DNA from: Moniliella sp. 'wahieum' | Lineage: Eukaryota > Basidiomycota > Moniliellomycetes > Moniliellales > Moniliellaceae | Assembly (NCBI GenBank): GCA_003971905.1 | Contig: RSEE01000037.1 | Location: 372,001-436,000, forward strand | Length of the DNA stretch: 64,000 bases | Reading direction: 5' to 3' | Shown here: positions 11,911 to 23,279 of the stretch, in pieces | Layout of the letters: each line of letters opens with the position of its first letter | How positions within the stretch are numbered: the first letter of the stretch is position 1 | Notes under the pieces: generated by a model | What the model was told of the DNA's origin: nothing | The model's input: the letters and a program-made list of their open reading frames with translations, nothing else | The model's database searches: none | Program-made: the position numbers and the translations under genes

Positions 11911-13470
11911 TGCGCGTTTGTTTCGATTGGGCAGCAGGCTGACAGGGCAAAAACGGGGCGCTCGGGGCAGAAATGATGCTGATGCGGCTGGGCGCGGAGG
12001 GGGAAGACAACGAAGAGGGCACGGGGGCAGTCGCATCGTGGTCTTCCTCATCGGGCTCATCGGAGCTCCTGACTAGCCTGACGAGACTGCTTTCCTTCCC
12101 GGGCTCGCTGTCGCATTCCGGCATCCAATTATCCAATCCCATCCCATCCCACCTGGCGGCTCTGCACTCTGGTTTGTTGGCCGACCTGGGTGCCGCTATC
12201 TCTGACTCGCGCCGTGCCTGCTGCCGCTGTATCTCGTCCCAATGCGGTCGGGGTTTTCATCCGCCTGCCTCATGCGCGCACTGGGATAGATTTCGAGACT
12301 CGCTCAGGATGTAATGATCGATGATCGCTCGCTCATCGACCCAGTCTCTCAGCCATCTCAGCACAGTGGTTGCCTCAACGCGACGGCCCCCCTAGGAGGC
12401 CGCGTTGAACGCTTAACGTTTAACCAAGCCCGCAGCATGGCCACCGCGCAACGGGCCAGTGTTGTGGAAGATAGGGGAAGCAGGGATTCAGCCTAGCGAG
12501 GCATAGTCGGCCTAGTGCAGCTGTCTGATAGCCACAGTCTGGCCAGATTCATAACAGGCAACACGGCGGCTAAGGAGGAGCAGTAAGCCAGAAGGAGGAG
12601 GATGCCGATGGGAGAAGGACCCCCAAATGCAGCGTGGGCAACCCCAAGTGTGCCCAGAGCTCTACCTTGGGTGCCGGCTAGCGTCGCACAAGCCTTCCCA
12701 TGACCCTGGGCGTGGTCGATGGGATGGCTGGCTGCCAGGCGGCCACGTCGTGAAGAAAGTGCTTTTCGAGGGAAAACGAGATTGCCTCGAGGAGGATATG
12801 CGTTCACACGTTCACACGTTCACATGACACAGCCGACCGCATATGTCTCAAGCGGTGGGGGTTTGGCGGACTCAGTACTCATGAGTACTCAGTGTACTCA
12901 GCACTCACATGTCACATGTCGCACGTTCACAAGCAGCCCTCGGACGTTCACAGCTTGCCACCTCGGTGGTGCCGTGGCCACTGAGTCTCAGCTTTGTTGC
13001 TGGCCGCACAGAGCTACTGACGGGCGGACAGGGCAACCCTACCGTGACCAGGACCGACGGACTTGGTGCAAACGCACTGATAAGCGGGTAGGGTTGGGGG
13101 CGTGCAAGTGGGACGGGCAGCTTACGTCACGGTGCAGCCGGCAGAAACAGGCCCGAAGGATGCGCCGACAGCGGGGCGGCGTGCGGCTTGATTTGTTTGG
13201 AGCGCCGCCTTGGGGCGGCAGGTCGCACCAACGCCAGACGACAATTTAATCGACAGCCACAACCCCGCGTCAGCAGCTTCAGCCCAGTGCCAGAAAATTT
13301 ACACACAACCCGCCATGTGCAGCCCCGCGCCCGCGGCCAGCGCCAGCGTCAGCCCTGAGCCACAGCCGCCAGCGCAGCGGTAGGTGTCAGCGCACCTGCC
13401 CCACCCCACCCCCACCCACCACCACCACCACCACCACCACCGCCATCGCACCAGCTCCCCACCTCCGTGC
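11911..13470. other. Intergenic between divergent histone H3 and the MFS gene
   Basis: No gene. It carries AGTACT/ACATGT-containing repeats at 12873-12919, partly in 7-bp phase, and a CAC-type microsatellite at about 13412-13443 just before the MFS start. The other open frames have no family resemblance. Confidence 0.55.
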
Positions 13471-15040
13471 ATGATGGTCAGTCCGTGGGTGCAGATCGCC
13501 TGTGCCACCACCTGGTGCCTCCTCTCGGCCGGCGTCTGCTTTGGCTTTGCAGCCATCAAACCCGTCTTTGTCGCCGAGGGTGTCTACGGCGACCTGTGCC
13601 AGCCTGGCCAGGCTCCCTGTCAGGCGCAAGACCTCCAGCTCAACTTTATGTGGACCGTTGCCGCCGGCAGCACCAATGCCGTGTCGCTGATCGTGGGGGC
13701 CGTGTTGGACCACAAGGGCCCCCGGCTCTGTGGATTCATTGGGGTTGCCTTCCTGACCGTCGGGGCACTGCTGTTGAGCGAGCAGCCCACGACCAGCTGG
13801 TTTGATCCCTTTATGGTTGGCTACTCTGTGCTTGCGCTGGGGGGGCCGTTTGTCTTTATCCCACATTCCAACTGGCCAACGCAGTGCCGGATCACTCGGG
13901 CAAGGTCCTGGCCGCCATCACAGGAGCCTTTGACACTTCGTCCGCCCTCTTTCTTTTTTACCGCTTGGCCTACCAGCACACGGCCAGTGGTATTGCCCTC
14001 TCCACTTTTTTCCGCCTTTATCTCGTCGTTCCCGTCTTCATTCTGTTCTGCCAGCTCTTCGTTATGCCCCATGAAAGCTACACAGCTGGTGGGCTCAAGC
14101 CTTTGGACCAGCTCGCTGAAACGGTAGACGATGCGACGGAACATGACCACCTGCTGGACCAACACGAGGAGAACCTATCGTCGTTTGGCCGCATTGGTGG
14201 CAATCAGGGCGGGGTGGCAGCAGGAACGAGCGCGTTCAGCATTGTTAGCAGTGTGCCCGAAGGCGGGCGTCTGGCCGCGCTCCAGTCTCATCTCAACCAC
14301 GACTCGTCCTACCTTGCCGACGTGCACGAGGACGTAACCGACCGTCTGATCCGCAAGACAGGCGGTATCTTTGGCATCCTGGATGGCCGCAGCGCCAGCG
14401 AACAGGTCCGTTCTCCTTGGTTCATGCTCATCCTGATCATGACCTGTCTCTGCATGCTCCGCATCAACTTTTTCATCTCCACCGTCGGCGCGCAGGAGCT
14501 GTTCCTTGTTGGGCCTTCTGGAGCCCGCACGATTGGCGATTGTTCGATGTGGCTCTGCCGGCGGGAGGTGTGGTGGCGATTCCCTTCATTGGTCTTTTGC
14601 TGGATGAGTTGACCACATTCCAGGTTCTGGAGGTGATGTGCACTGCCAGCGTGCTCACCGGTGTCTTGGGCTGCTTCCGCTCCTTTTGGCTCAACATTGT
14701 GGGGGTGCTGATCATGGTGGTGTACCGTCCGTTTTACTACTCGGTCACCACCGAGTTGGCTGCCAAGGTGTTTGGACCCATTACGTTTGGCCGTCTGTAC
14801 GGACTGATCATGACGCTGTCGGGTGTGTTCAACATGCTCCAAGCCGTGCTCGATCGCTCACTTCATGGCCCCCTCAATGGAAATCCCATCCCCATCAACA
14901 TCTTGCTCACGGGCGCGACGGCCGTGACGGCGCTGTCGTTGCTGGGGTACACGAAACACGAGGGCACGCGCAGACTCAAGCAGATCGCGGCCCAAGAAGC
15001 GGAGGAGGAAACTCCCCGTGGGCCCTATGGTGCAGTGTGA
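13471..15040 (+). CDS. Major facilitator superfamily transporter, FMP42/SLC43-like
   Basis: A polytopic membrane transporter; substrate unknown. Hydrophobic segments alternate through the protein: the first helix is WVQIACATTWCLLSAGVCFGF, then SLIVGAVLDHKGPRLCGF (an MFS-type loop 2-3 motif), ITGAFDTSSALFLFYR, MLILIMTCLCMLRINFF and GVFNMLQAVL. A long acidic central loop (about residues 215-310) separates the two halves. The paired motifs GAVLDHKGPR and AFDTSSALF resemble the fungal FMP42 family, related to animal SLC43 amino-acid carriers; this family call is from memory of motifs. The frame changes near 13862 and 14510 without splice signals, and the joined product has the expected length. 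The second ATG at 13474 is an equally possible start. Confidence 0.65.
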
Positions 15041-15771
15041 GGGCTGAGGACCGAAGTGAACGCACATCTCCGCAGGGGGCTCCCGTCTCGCTCACACCAT
15101 GGGATTGTCCATCCTATACCGGTATCGACTCACATCTAGATTGCGTCGTGTGGGGCTGTGGTAAGGGCTGTATTGGGGGAGGGAACCGTCTCGATGGTGT
15201 AGCGCTGCTCTCGCCATGCCACTTCCAAAAGACTGCCGTATCTTCATCGTATCTTGCTTTTCGTTCATCCTATGCACGCTGCTGTTTCTTCCATGAATCA
15301 TCATCCAAAGCATTCGTCAACGCCCTCTGGGCTTGGAAAACTCCATACCCGGCCGCACATATGCGCCACTTGATAGCTTGGATTAGCACAGCTGCTGGTC
15401 CAACCCTCCTCTGCCGTGTGCGCGTTGGCAAGGACAATGTGGGACGGTGGGCAGCAAGACTGGGATGCGTGCTGAGGAAACGGAGGAATGCGTACTGGAC
15501 GGACGGTGTTGGAGGCTGAGGCGCTGATGGGTGATGCACGCATGCTGGCGAATGCGGGGCCCCTCTGCTTCTGGGTTGGAACGGATGCGATGCGTGCGAT
15601 GTGTAACCTGGGACATGTGATGGGTGACATTTGCCTCGGCTGTTCTCCACGCTGCAACGCTCGTGCGCCACGCCCCACTCGCCTGCTCGCACTCCCACCT
15701 GCTGCATTCCCCGCCCTCGCGTCCCGGCCCACCCGCGCTCGGCCGCCCCCACACGCAAACCCACCACCACC
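15041..15771. other. Intergenic between MFS gene and TMEM135-like gene
   Basis: No supported gene. Several overlapping open frames on both strands are low-complexity and lack family motifs. Confidence 0.5.
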
Positions 15772-17972
15772 ATGGCCTCCCGCCCACCTGTGTCTGCGCC
15801 CCCCCCCATGGCGCCGCTGGTCCCTCTCCTCCCCTCCGCCCTTGTCCCCGCCGCCCGCGCCTACCTCATCGGCCTCCTCGCCGACACCTCCCCGCCATCC
15901 TCAAGATCCTCGTCAAGTTCGCCCGTGCGCATATGCGCCGTGTGGCCCAGATCAATCGCCGCCTGGCGGAAGAGCAGCTGCCTTTGGTGCCCGACAAGCA
16001 CACTCCCGCCCAGCGCGCGGCCGCCAAGGCCCGCACCAGCCACCTGGCCACCCGACAGACCCTGGGCGAAGCCCTGGCTGCCCTGCCCTCGCTTCTTCTC
16101 ACCATCCTTCGTGCCATCACCTCGGCTGCACACAATCCTCATGGGTTTGCCTTGTGCGGGGCGTTTACTATACTGCTGTGGCGCATCCTCCAAGGCGCCT
16201 TTTTGCAGCTTGTGAGCCGGAACCGGCGTGGCGTAACCAGCGCCACCGTTTATCGTGCGCGGGTAATCGCCTCGTTTGTCTCGGCCACCGCTTCGGCCGT
16301 GGTGGCTCTGCATTACCTTGCCTCCGGTCTCGCTCCAGTCCCCCGCCGCGTCGCCGGGCCTCGGGAAAGAGGCTTGGGGCGATCCCCCAGCAACGCCGTG
16401 CTCTTGTTCCGCAAACTCCAGACCCCTACCCCACTTGCCCCGGGAGGCCACTTTATGTCTCGCCTTACCAACTTGAGTATCCCTGTCTCGCCCAGCGATC
16501 CCGGTGCCATCTCTCCCGTCCGGAAGCGCACATTGTCGGGTACGGGTGCTGGATCACAAGAGTCGCCTTCTTCTCAGGTGGTACCCGAAGAAGATAAGCC
16601 CGTACCCAGCCCCACGCTCGAATTTACCCTCTCCCTCCTGGTCCGTGCCATTGATACGGCCACACGCGTTGTCCCAGTCGTCATGGCAAGGTCGGTAGTT
16701 GTAGCACAGGGCAAGACAGCATCGTTGCCATCGGCGGTGCAAAAAACCCCTCTTCGCCGCGCGCTGGGCGCAGCGGGGCACTGGGCTTCCGATCAACGTG
16801 ATGGCCTGTTGTTTGTTGTTTGCTGTGCTGAAATCATGTACTCATGGTTTTACGAGCCGCAACGCCTGTCGCCCATGTACAACAAATGGTGCGTCTGCTT
16901 TGCTTTGGCGCCTCGGCCTTTGTTGTTGTTAGGTTCAGGATGGTACTGACCCCGGAACGATGGTAGGATCACCAATCTGGCTTCGATGGACGTGCGCTGT
17001 CTGCAGGCGCTCCGATGCCACCGTACGGGCAAGCCGTATGTTTGGAGGTATGGTCAAAAGGAGGATTTGGAGGTGGGATCGATAGCGCTCATGTCGGGCC
17101 TGGCCGAGTCGCTTGGGTATCCATACGAATGGGGCGACCCTACCCGCGTGCCGCAAACCGCGGCGGAAGCCAAACTGCTGCGCGACAGCGCGCGGGCAAA
17201 GAACCGTGCGCGATGCGAAAAGGAGGGGATCGACTTTGAGTCTCTCCCGCCAATCGAACAGGACGCAGGCTATGTCCTGGCCGGTGCCGCCGGCCCACGT
17301 GGACGAGGTGAGATGGGTGGCGTGCCATGCGAGGTGGTCCATTGTGGCATCACAGGGTCCAACTGCTATGCCGATGCTGGTCTGCGTTGGCTACGTGGGT
17401 TCAAAGCCAGTTTGGCCATCTACATCCCGTTCATCTTGCCCCCCGTCTTCTCTTTGCCCCCCGTGCCTTTTTCCGGCATCCGTTTGCTGGGCTATGGCGG
17501 GCCCTCAAGGGCGCCTCACGGAGCAGTGCGTTCCTGGCCACCTTTATTGCCAGCATCTGGTTCTTGGTGTGTATGGTGCGCAGCGAAATTTGTCCTCGGC
17601 TTTTCCCCAATGTGTCCCACAACATCTGGGACCACGGCTACGGCGAGATCCTGGGTTCTTGGGGCTGCGGTTGGTCCGTATTTTTGGAGGAGAAGCGCAA
17701 ACGGGCCGAGATGGCACTGTACGTAGCCCCCGTGCGCTGTTTGCGCTGATCGAGTCCTTCCGACCGGGTTGGCTCAACGACCGACGTCATCTGTCGGCTC
17801 GGATTACCGAACGTACCCTCTTGGTCTCTCCACCGGTCTTCTCCTCACCACGGCCCAATTCCGCCCCGACTTGCTGCGCGGGATCGCTTCCATTCTTCCC
17901 TGGGTGGTGCGCGATCCATCCATGCGCAAGGTCCGCATCACGGGCGACCGCGCCGTGCCGGCCCTGTTGTAA
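15772..17972 (+). CDS. TMEM135-like integral membrane protein
   Basis: Probably a homologue of TMEM135/PMP52, a membrane protein linked to peroxisomes and mitochondria in animals. The C-terminal half supports this: GLRWLRGFKASLAIYIPFIL, RALKGASRSSAFLATFIAS, the CGWSVFLEEKRKRAEMALYV block and ALFALIESFRPGWL. The N-terminal half has several hydrophobic helices and MYSWFYEP before a clean intron at 16889-16966 (gtgcgt...gtag). The protein ends at the TAA at 17970-17972. The frame slips near 15890, 17430, 17740 and 17815, consistent with the window-wide indel pattern. A more general Tim17-like membrane protein is the alternative call. Confidence 0.55.
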
Positions 17973-18412
17973 TTCTCACCATCCATGTCCTCTGGGCTGC
18001 TGTCGCGAGTTTGAGTTGGCCGCCTCTTCACACGCATACGCCATCTGTACTCGGTCCTCTCTCGGCTCCGTTCGTTGCTCTGCTAGCCTGTTTGTCATTT
18101 GGACTCTTTGTTTCCTGTTGCGTGCATGTATCAGTTTTGGTTGACGCGTTGACGGTCCCAGTTGCGCATGGATATACAGGCTGCCCCACTTGGGTAGTGC
18201 ACATGCACTGCGCTTGGTTCGTCGACGGAAGTTAATGCTCTGTGTGGATTCTATCGGGATGTACCATAGCGGATCATGCCACGCCCTACGCCCAGATCAC
18301 TGGCAGCTGCTGGGGTAGATGGTGAGGTATAGAGAGAGAGAGAAGGACTCCGTCGTCGACTTGGAACATCTGCACCACGGGTGTACGTGCCTTGCCCATG
18401 CGTAGACATGGA
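17973..18412. other. Intergenic, 3' flank of TMEM135-like gene
   Basis: Pyrimidine-rich, probably 3' UTR and terminator of the preceding gene; leads into tRNA-Val. Confidence 0.5.
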
Positions 18413-18507
18413 GGCATCGTGGTGTAGTTGGTTATCACGTATCCTTAACAGTGGCCTAGTGCCTGAGTTAACGGATAAGGTCCTCGGTTCGATCCCGGGC
18501 GAAGTCA
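18413..18507 (+). tRNA. tRNA-Val(AAC) with intron
   Basis: The D arm is GTGTAGTTGGTTATCAC. The anticodon stem TATCC pairs with GGATA and the anticodon AAC is at 18447-18449. A 21-nt intron (18451-18471) follows position 37. The T arm is CTCGG/CCGGG. The acceptor GGCATCG/CGAAGTC has one A-A mismatch, either a base error or a mildly degenerate stem. Confidence 0.85.
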
Positions 18508-20022
18508 CTCCTTTTTGTTGTCAACATCTCGTTTTTTTTTGAGCAGCCTAAGGCGCTGTTTGTTACATGGTCAGAGCGATCCCCTGCCTGGGGCTCGATC
18601 GAGTTATTGGGCCAACCGGTCGGAGCTAGAGACGAGGTGTTGGCACCCACGTTTCCTTGCCACAGCGTCGACTCGCATGGTGAGGTTGGTAGATGCGCCG
18701 GATCGGGCAAGACGATCAACGTATCTGTAGGCCGGCGGTGGCCCTGATACAAAGGGGGCTGAGCGATTGGACGCTGAATGTCGACAGGAAAGGCGAAGCA
18801 GGCGACGCCAGGCTCAGGACAGTACCACAGGCAAGAGATCACAAGACAATGAGTAATACAGTTGAGGCCAGTGGAAGCTCATACATGTGTGGAACGCTTG
18901 AAGCTACAAGGGGGCCAGAGGTTCAACAGTGTTGCCATGACGAAGAACGTTGACGAACTGGCATGTCAAGACTCCACGTCGACTACATGGGTGACGGGCA
19001 AAACACATCAAATAGGGGACCGGCAGGATCTATAACAGACAGCACAAACTGTACCAGAACGATGAGATGGAAAAGTAGCCATGATTTACGCGTACGTACA
19101 GGGAGGCATCAGAATTTGGCCATCTCGCCTCCACGCCTCACGCCCCCCTGCAGCTCAGACGAGCACGGGGTAATGGGACGGAGGGTGGCCAGGTCATCGG
19201 AAGGCGACATCGACCCCGAAGGGAAGGGCCTTTGCTCCTCACTGCTTAAGGGCGAGACGTACAAGAACCAAAGGATTCATCCTCTGCCCTGTAAGTTGTG
19301 GCTCAAAAATAGAGCTGGCCAGACTCGGAAGATAACTGTATGCACAGATTCTGCTGAGAATGGTCTTGGTTGCATACAGGGAGCGCCCACCCACGCCTTT
19401 TATACCCTGCCGCCGCTGAAAAAAATGCCACGGCCTCCAGTCAAAAAAAAATTGTGCACTAGGGTTGCGGGCACGCCTCTGCCTCCACATGCGCAGTGCC
19501 TCTCCGGCGGCCTCCACCTCCACTTTGCCTCCACTGTGCCTGTAGTTCCGCTGGCCAAGGGTGTTCAACTCAAATTCCGCCATCTTGAACATTTTCGAGC
19601 GGTCGACAGAACTATAGTCTGACTCACTTGGCGGCCTCGATATTCAATTGACATTGGCCTCGAAGGGCAATTTAAGCTTTAAGCTTCAAGTACCGGTGAC
19701 CGGCCGGTAACCGGTAACCAGAAACAATGTACTCAACTTGAGTGTTCAACGCCTGTCATGAGCATTGGCCCATCTCTCTCGACAGAACTGCTCGTCCGAT
19801 GCTTACAGTGGGCTGTCCTCGTCGGTGTTCCAGACCTGGGCATACATGGAGGGGTGGGCTGGCAAGGATCAAACGTCTAGGAACATTGGGGTGCAGTTAC
19901 TAGTTATACGCCTAGTACACTACCAACAACTACAAGGGTTCAAGGGCAAAACACAAGTGCAAAGCATGCAAATAGGCATTAGTATGACAAAGGCACCGGG
20001 TCAGCGCGATCAGTGGTGCAGC
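18508..20022. other. Intergenic with an orphan minus-strand TATA box
   Basis: No confident gene. A strong TATAAAAG sits on the minus strand at 19397-19404. Downstream on that strand, a small two-exon reading (about 19210-18983, roughly 38 residues, MSPSDDLATLRPITPC then DPAGPLFDVFCPSPM) is one base out of phase at a G run, so it is only a possibility. TAAGCTT and TAACCGG-type repeats occur at about 19680-19730. Confidence 0.4.
19397..19404 (-). promoter_or_regulatory. TATA box without an assigned gene
   Basis: TATAAAAG on the minus strand in a G/C-rich setting. It suggests an unmodelled small minus-strand gene between about 19380 and 18980. Confidence 0.35.
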
Positions 20023-21091
20023 TTAAAGCGCCGTGTTGACCTTGAGCGGCGCCTTCTGCTCGACCGCGGTTCCAAACACGTTAATGGGCCAGGAAGGCGT
20101 GTAGGTGAGGGGAATGTTGTTGCGGCTCTCCCCGTACTCCTTGATCAGATCCGTCACGGCAGCGAACTCCTCGGGAGAGAGGGTGATCTGCTCGAAGTTG
20201 CTCTGAATGCGCGAAGGCGTGACACTCTTGACCAGCACACGTACCCGCGCTGAATGCCCCACGCAATGAGGACAGAGGCAGGCGTGGGTTGACGCGCTTG
20301 GCAATCGCCTCAATGCCAGCATTTTGCGTGAGCGGGGGCTTGCCGGCAACGTTGTTGCCCAGCGGGCTGTACGCAGTGATGACAATCTTCTTGGCCTTGT
20401 GGTGGGCCACCAGCTCATCTTGCTGCAGAAGCGGTGGGCCTCAACTGGTTCACAGCTGGGCGCTCGCCCGAGGCCTTCTCGACCAGGTCAACAAGGTCAG
20501 TCGTGAAGTTCGATACACCCACCGACTTTGTCTTGCCAGTCTTCTTGAGCGCCACAACGGCCTTCCAGGTGTCCACCAGCTTGAATCGAATTCGTCAATG
20601 AGCGCTTCGTCCTTGTTGGAGGGGTTTGCGAGGGACAAGTTCTGGGGGGTGGTGTACTTGAACGAAACAGGCCACTGGGAACGCAAAGCGGGAATTAGCA
20701 AGCACGCCAACCAAGAGGAGCCGAGCAAAAGGACAGAGGGGCACAAAGGCACAGCACGTACGTGGATCAGGTACAGGTCGTAGGTCAAGCCCAGCTCCTT
20801 CAGCGTCTCGTCCAGCGCAGGCTCGACCTGCTCCGGGGCGTGGCGGTTGTTTCCAGAGCTCGACGTGATGAAGAGGTCCTCACTCTGACGACGCCCTATC
20901 GAACAGCTCCTTAAGGGCACGCCAATCTCCTCCTGGTTCTGGTAAATCTTGGCCAGGTCGAGGTGGCGGTAGCCAACCTTGACTGCGAGCTTGATGCCCT
21001 CGCACCTGGCCGGGCTCGGCGAGCCAGGTGCCGTAGCCCAAGGCGGGATGGCGTTGCCATCGTTAAGAGGGATCGACTTTCCGTACGACAT
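20023..21091 (-). CDS. Aldo/keto reductase
   Basis: NAD(P)H-dependent reduction of carbonyl compounds, cytosolic, in the xylose reductase/GCY1-like group. Visible family blocks in order: [33 protein letters not shown] (Asp and Tyr of the active site), [11 protein letters not shown] followed across an intron by [23 protein letters not shown], an NQVEAH-like block, the ITAYSPLG block and the NADP-loop region with [15 protein letters not shown]. The intron is at 20675-20761 (minus strand gtacgt...ccag). At least six frame slips occur between 20430 and 21050 in blocks that are otherwise highly conserved, so the break-up is best explained by sequence error. The stop is at 20023-20025. Confidence 0.9.
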
Positions 21092-21178
21092 GGTGACTGA
21101 GGTGTGGCAGGTGCAGCGGCGGAGAACGAGGGGAAGAACGGTTGAGGTGGGCAGCGAAGAAAAGGTGAGGGGCGGCGG

Positions 21179-21185
21179 CTTTATA
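21179..21185 (-). promoter_or_regulatory. TATA box of the aldo/keto reductase
   Basis: TATAAAG on the minus strand, 88 bp upstream of the start codon at 21091. Confidence 0.6.
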
Positions 21186-23279
21186 GGAAGGTGCGGCGAA
21201 GACGCGGGCGCTGGACATGGCCTGTGCGCCAGGCATCTTCTCAGCACGACCGGCATCGAAGCCAGGCCCCACCGCGCACGAGGGCAGTGTTGCCTGGGGC
21301 GCCCAGGGTGCGGCGATGACGCCGGGCGGCGGCAAGCGGCGGGATTGCACCGGTCAGTGGTCACGCGATCATCGCAGCACTTTGGGCGCTGAGGCGCTGA
21401 GGTGGTGGGTGGTGATGCATGATGCAGGCGCATTCCATCACGCCATCCTCCCCCCGCCACGCCTGCTGGCCCTGGCCGCCGCAAGAGGGGTGGAGCGGAT
21501 TGCGCTGCGTGCCGCCGCCATCGCCGAGCGCCTCGGCCGCACCCCAGCATACGCCAGCGCCTCCGGGACATTCGCCACCCGAACAAGCGCCGCACCGTCC
21601 GACCGCTTCGGCTTGGCCTGTTCGACCTCTGTATTGAATATTGAACGTTCAGGCTGAACTGCAACGCTGCACTTTGAGCTAGTAACGAGTTGAACGCACT
21701 CACTCGAGCATGAAACTGATCGTCAACCTCACTGACCAGCCTGGCCGCCGCCCGCCCCGCTGCCTCCGCCAAGCATCCATATCTATCTCCTCTCTCCCTC
21801 CAGTCCGGCCCAATCGCCGCTGCTCCGCCTCGGGGACGGCAACAGCCAGCATCCACCCGTATCATCGTCCGTTCCCTCCCTGGTCGGCTTGGCCCATCGC
21901 CCATCGCCCATCGCCTATCGCCCATCTCCAGCTTCCAGCCAATCAGCGCTCAGCCTGAGCCGCAATTCAGCCAGCTCACCACCTCGTCCGGGCTGTCACC
22001 ACATCCTTGGCCCTCATGTATCCGCGCTCTCGCCGGCATCAGACTGATTCCTCATACGTCCAGTACCATGCATTAGCGCTGAGGCTCAGCCACACCATCC
22101 ATCAGGTCAATGGGTGACGTGTGACGCGTGCATTGCACGTGCCTGTAGGACTTAGTCACTAGTCAAGCTTCAAGTCACTAGTCACTATAGTCCTAGAACC
22201 ACGAATAGTGATCGAGTGAGCTGATGAGGGACCGCCGGGGACGGATGGCACTCTTCCACACAGCATGGGTCCCCCAGCAAAATGTCGATGAGATCGATGG
22301 GGCTACGTCGACGCAGAATGCGTATGACACAATCCATTTCACAAGCGACAAGGGGATTCCAATCGTGCCAGCTGCGCCTTCGAGGCGTCGTCGCAGGAGT
22401 CCGTCCCGGTCGGTCTCGATGTTCACCACCCGTTCAATTCAACCCTTGAAGCTTGAAGCCTGGTCGGCAAACCAATCAACGATGCTGAGATGGGTATGCT
22501 GATGCAATTCCATGCGCAAAAGCTGACATTATTACGGTTACCGTTACCAGCCATCCTGTGCTCCCAGGATCGATCGTATCCGCTTCCTGCCCCATCCTCC
22601 TCTTCTCAGCTTTCCCGACAAAAAAACGGTTTGCGCGTACTGACGAGATCGCCGATTGTATTGGGCATCAAGACTCAGAGGCGATAATGACTTCATGATC
22701 TCCAAAGCTTGAAGATCGACGAGCATCATCGACATGAATGATCACTAGATCACTAGCATCACTAGTCACTGTGCCTCAGCGCTTAGGCGGTGCTTTCAGC
22801 ATGAAACTAGTGCTTAGCAGCTGCCCTTAGTTCCCACTATGATATACGCGCCCTGCCATGACCAAGCTAAGCTGGTGCCGAGGAGTGCCAGCCTCTGCGC
22901 TCACTACTTGCTGCGCACATGGAGCGCATACAGCACACGAGCTCCTTGCCCTGCCCATGCGGCAACGATGGCTGCTCTTCAAGCGTGCCATGCTCCGCGT
23001 AGCCAACCCAAGAAAGCAAAACGAACGGCACATTTCGGGCTCCCCCTGCGCGCGGGGAGTACATTACAGGTCCAAATGCACAGTGGCAGCGTCCATCCAA
23101 GGCACCACAGGTGCCAAGGCGCACTGACCAAATTCGTGGTCCCGTAACAGGCCCCTCTCACGGCCAGGTGGAAGGGTAGAATGAAAAGAGCGAGGTGAGG
23201 TGAGGTAGGAAAGGAGAGGAGAGGAGAGGAGGAGGAGGAGATCGATGACAGAGCCCAGATGGCAGGTGCAGGTCACCAA
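21186..23279. other. Long intergenic region, repeats only
   Basis: No gene supported. Open frames on both strands are short and mutually overlapping. Short repeat clusters occur at 22115-22190 (ACTAGT, AAGCTT, ACGCGT and CACGTG-like palindromes spaced 7 bp or a little more) and 22741-22780. A purine-rich run (gagga repeats) lies at about 23190-23240. Confidence 0.5.

Noticed and set aside
13412..13443. CAC repeat as a coding His tract of the MFS protein
   Set aside because: It lies before the best start codons (13471/13474) and the family starts near the first membrane helix, so it is probably 5' UTR.
18963..19622. Plus-strand frame of 219 codons
   Set aside because: No family motif, biased composition, and it runs antisense across a TATA box and A-runs. 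Likely chance.
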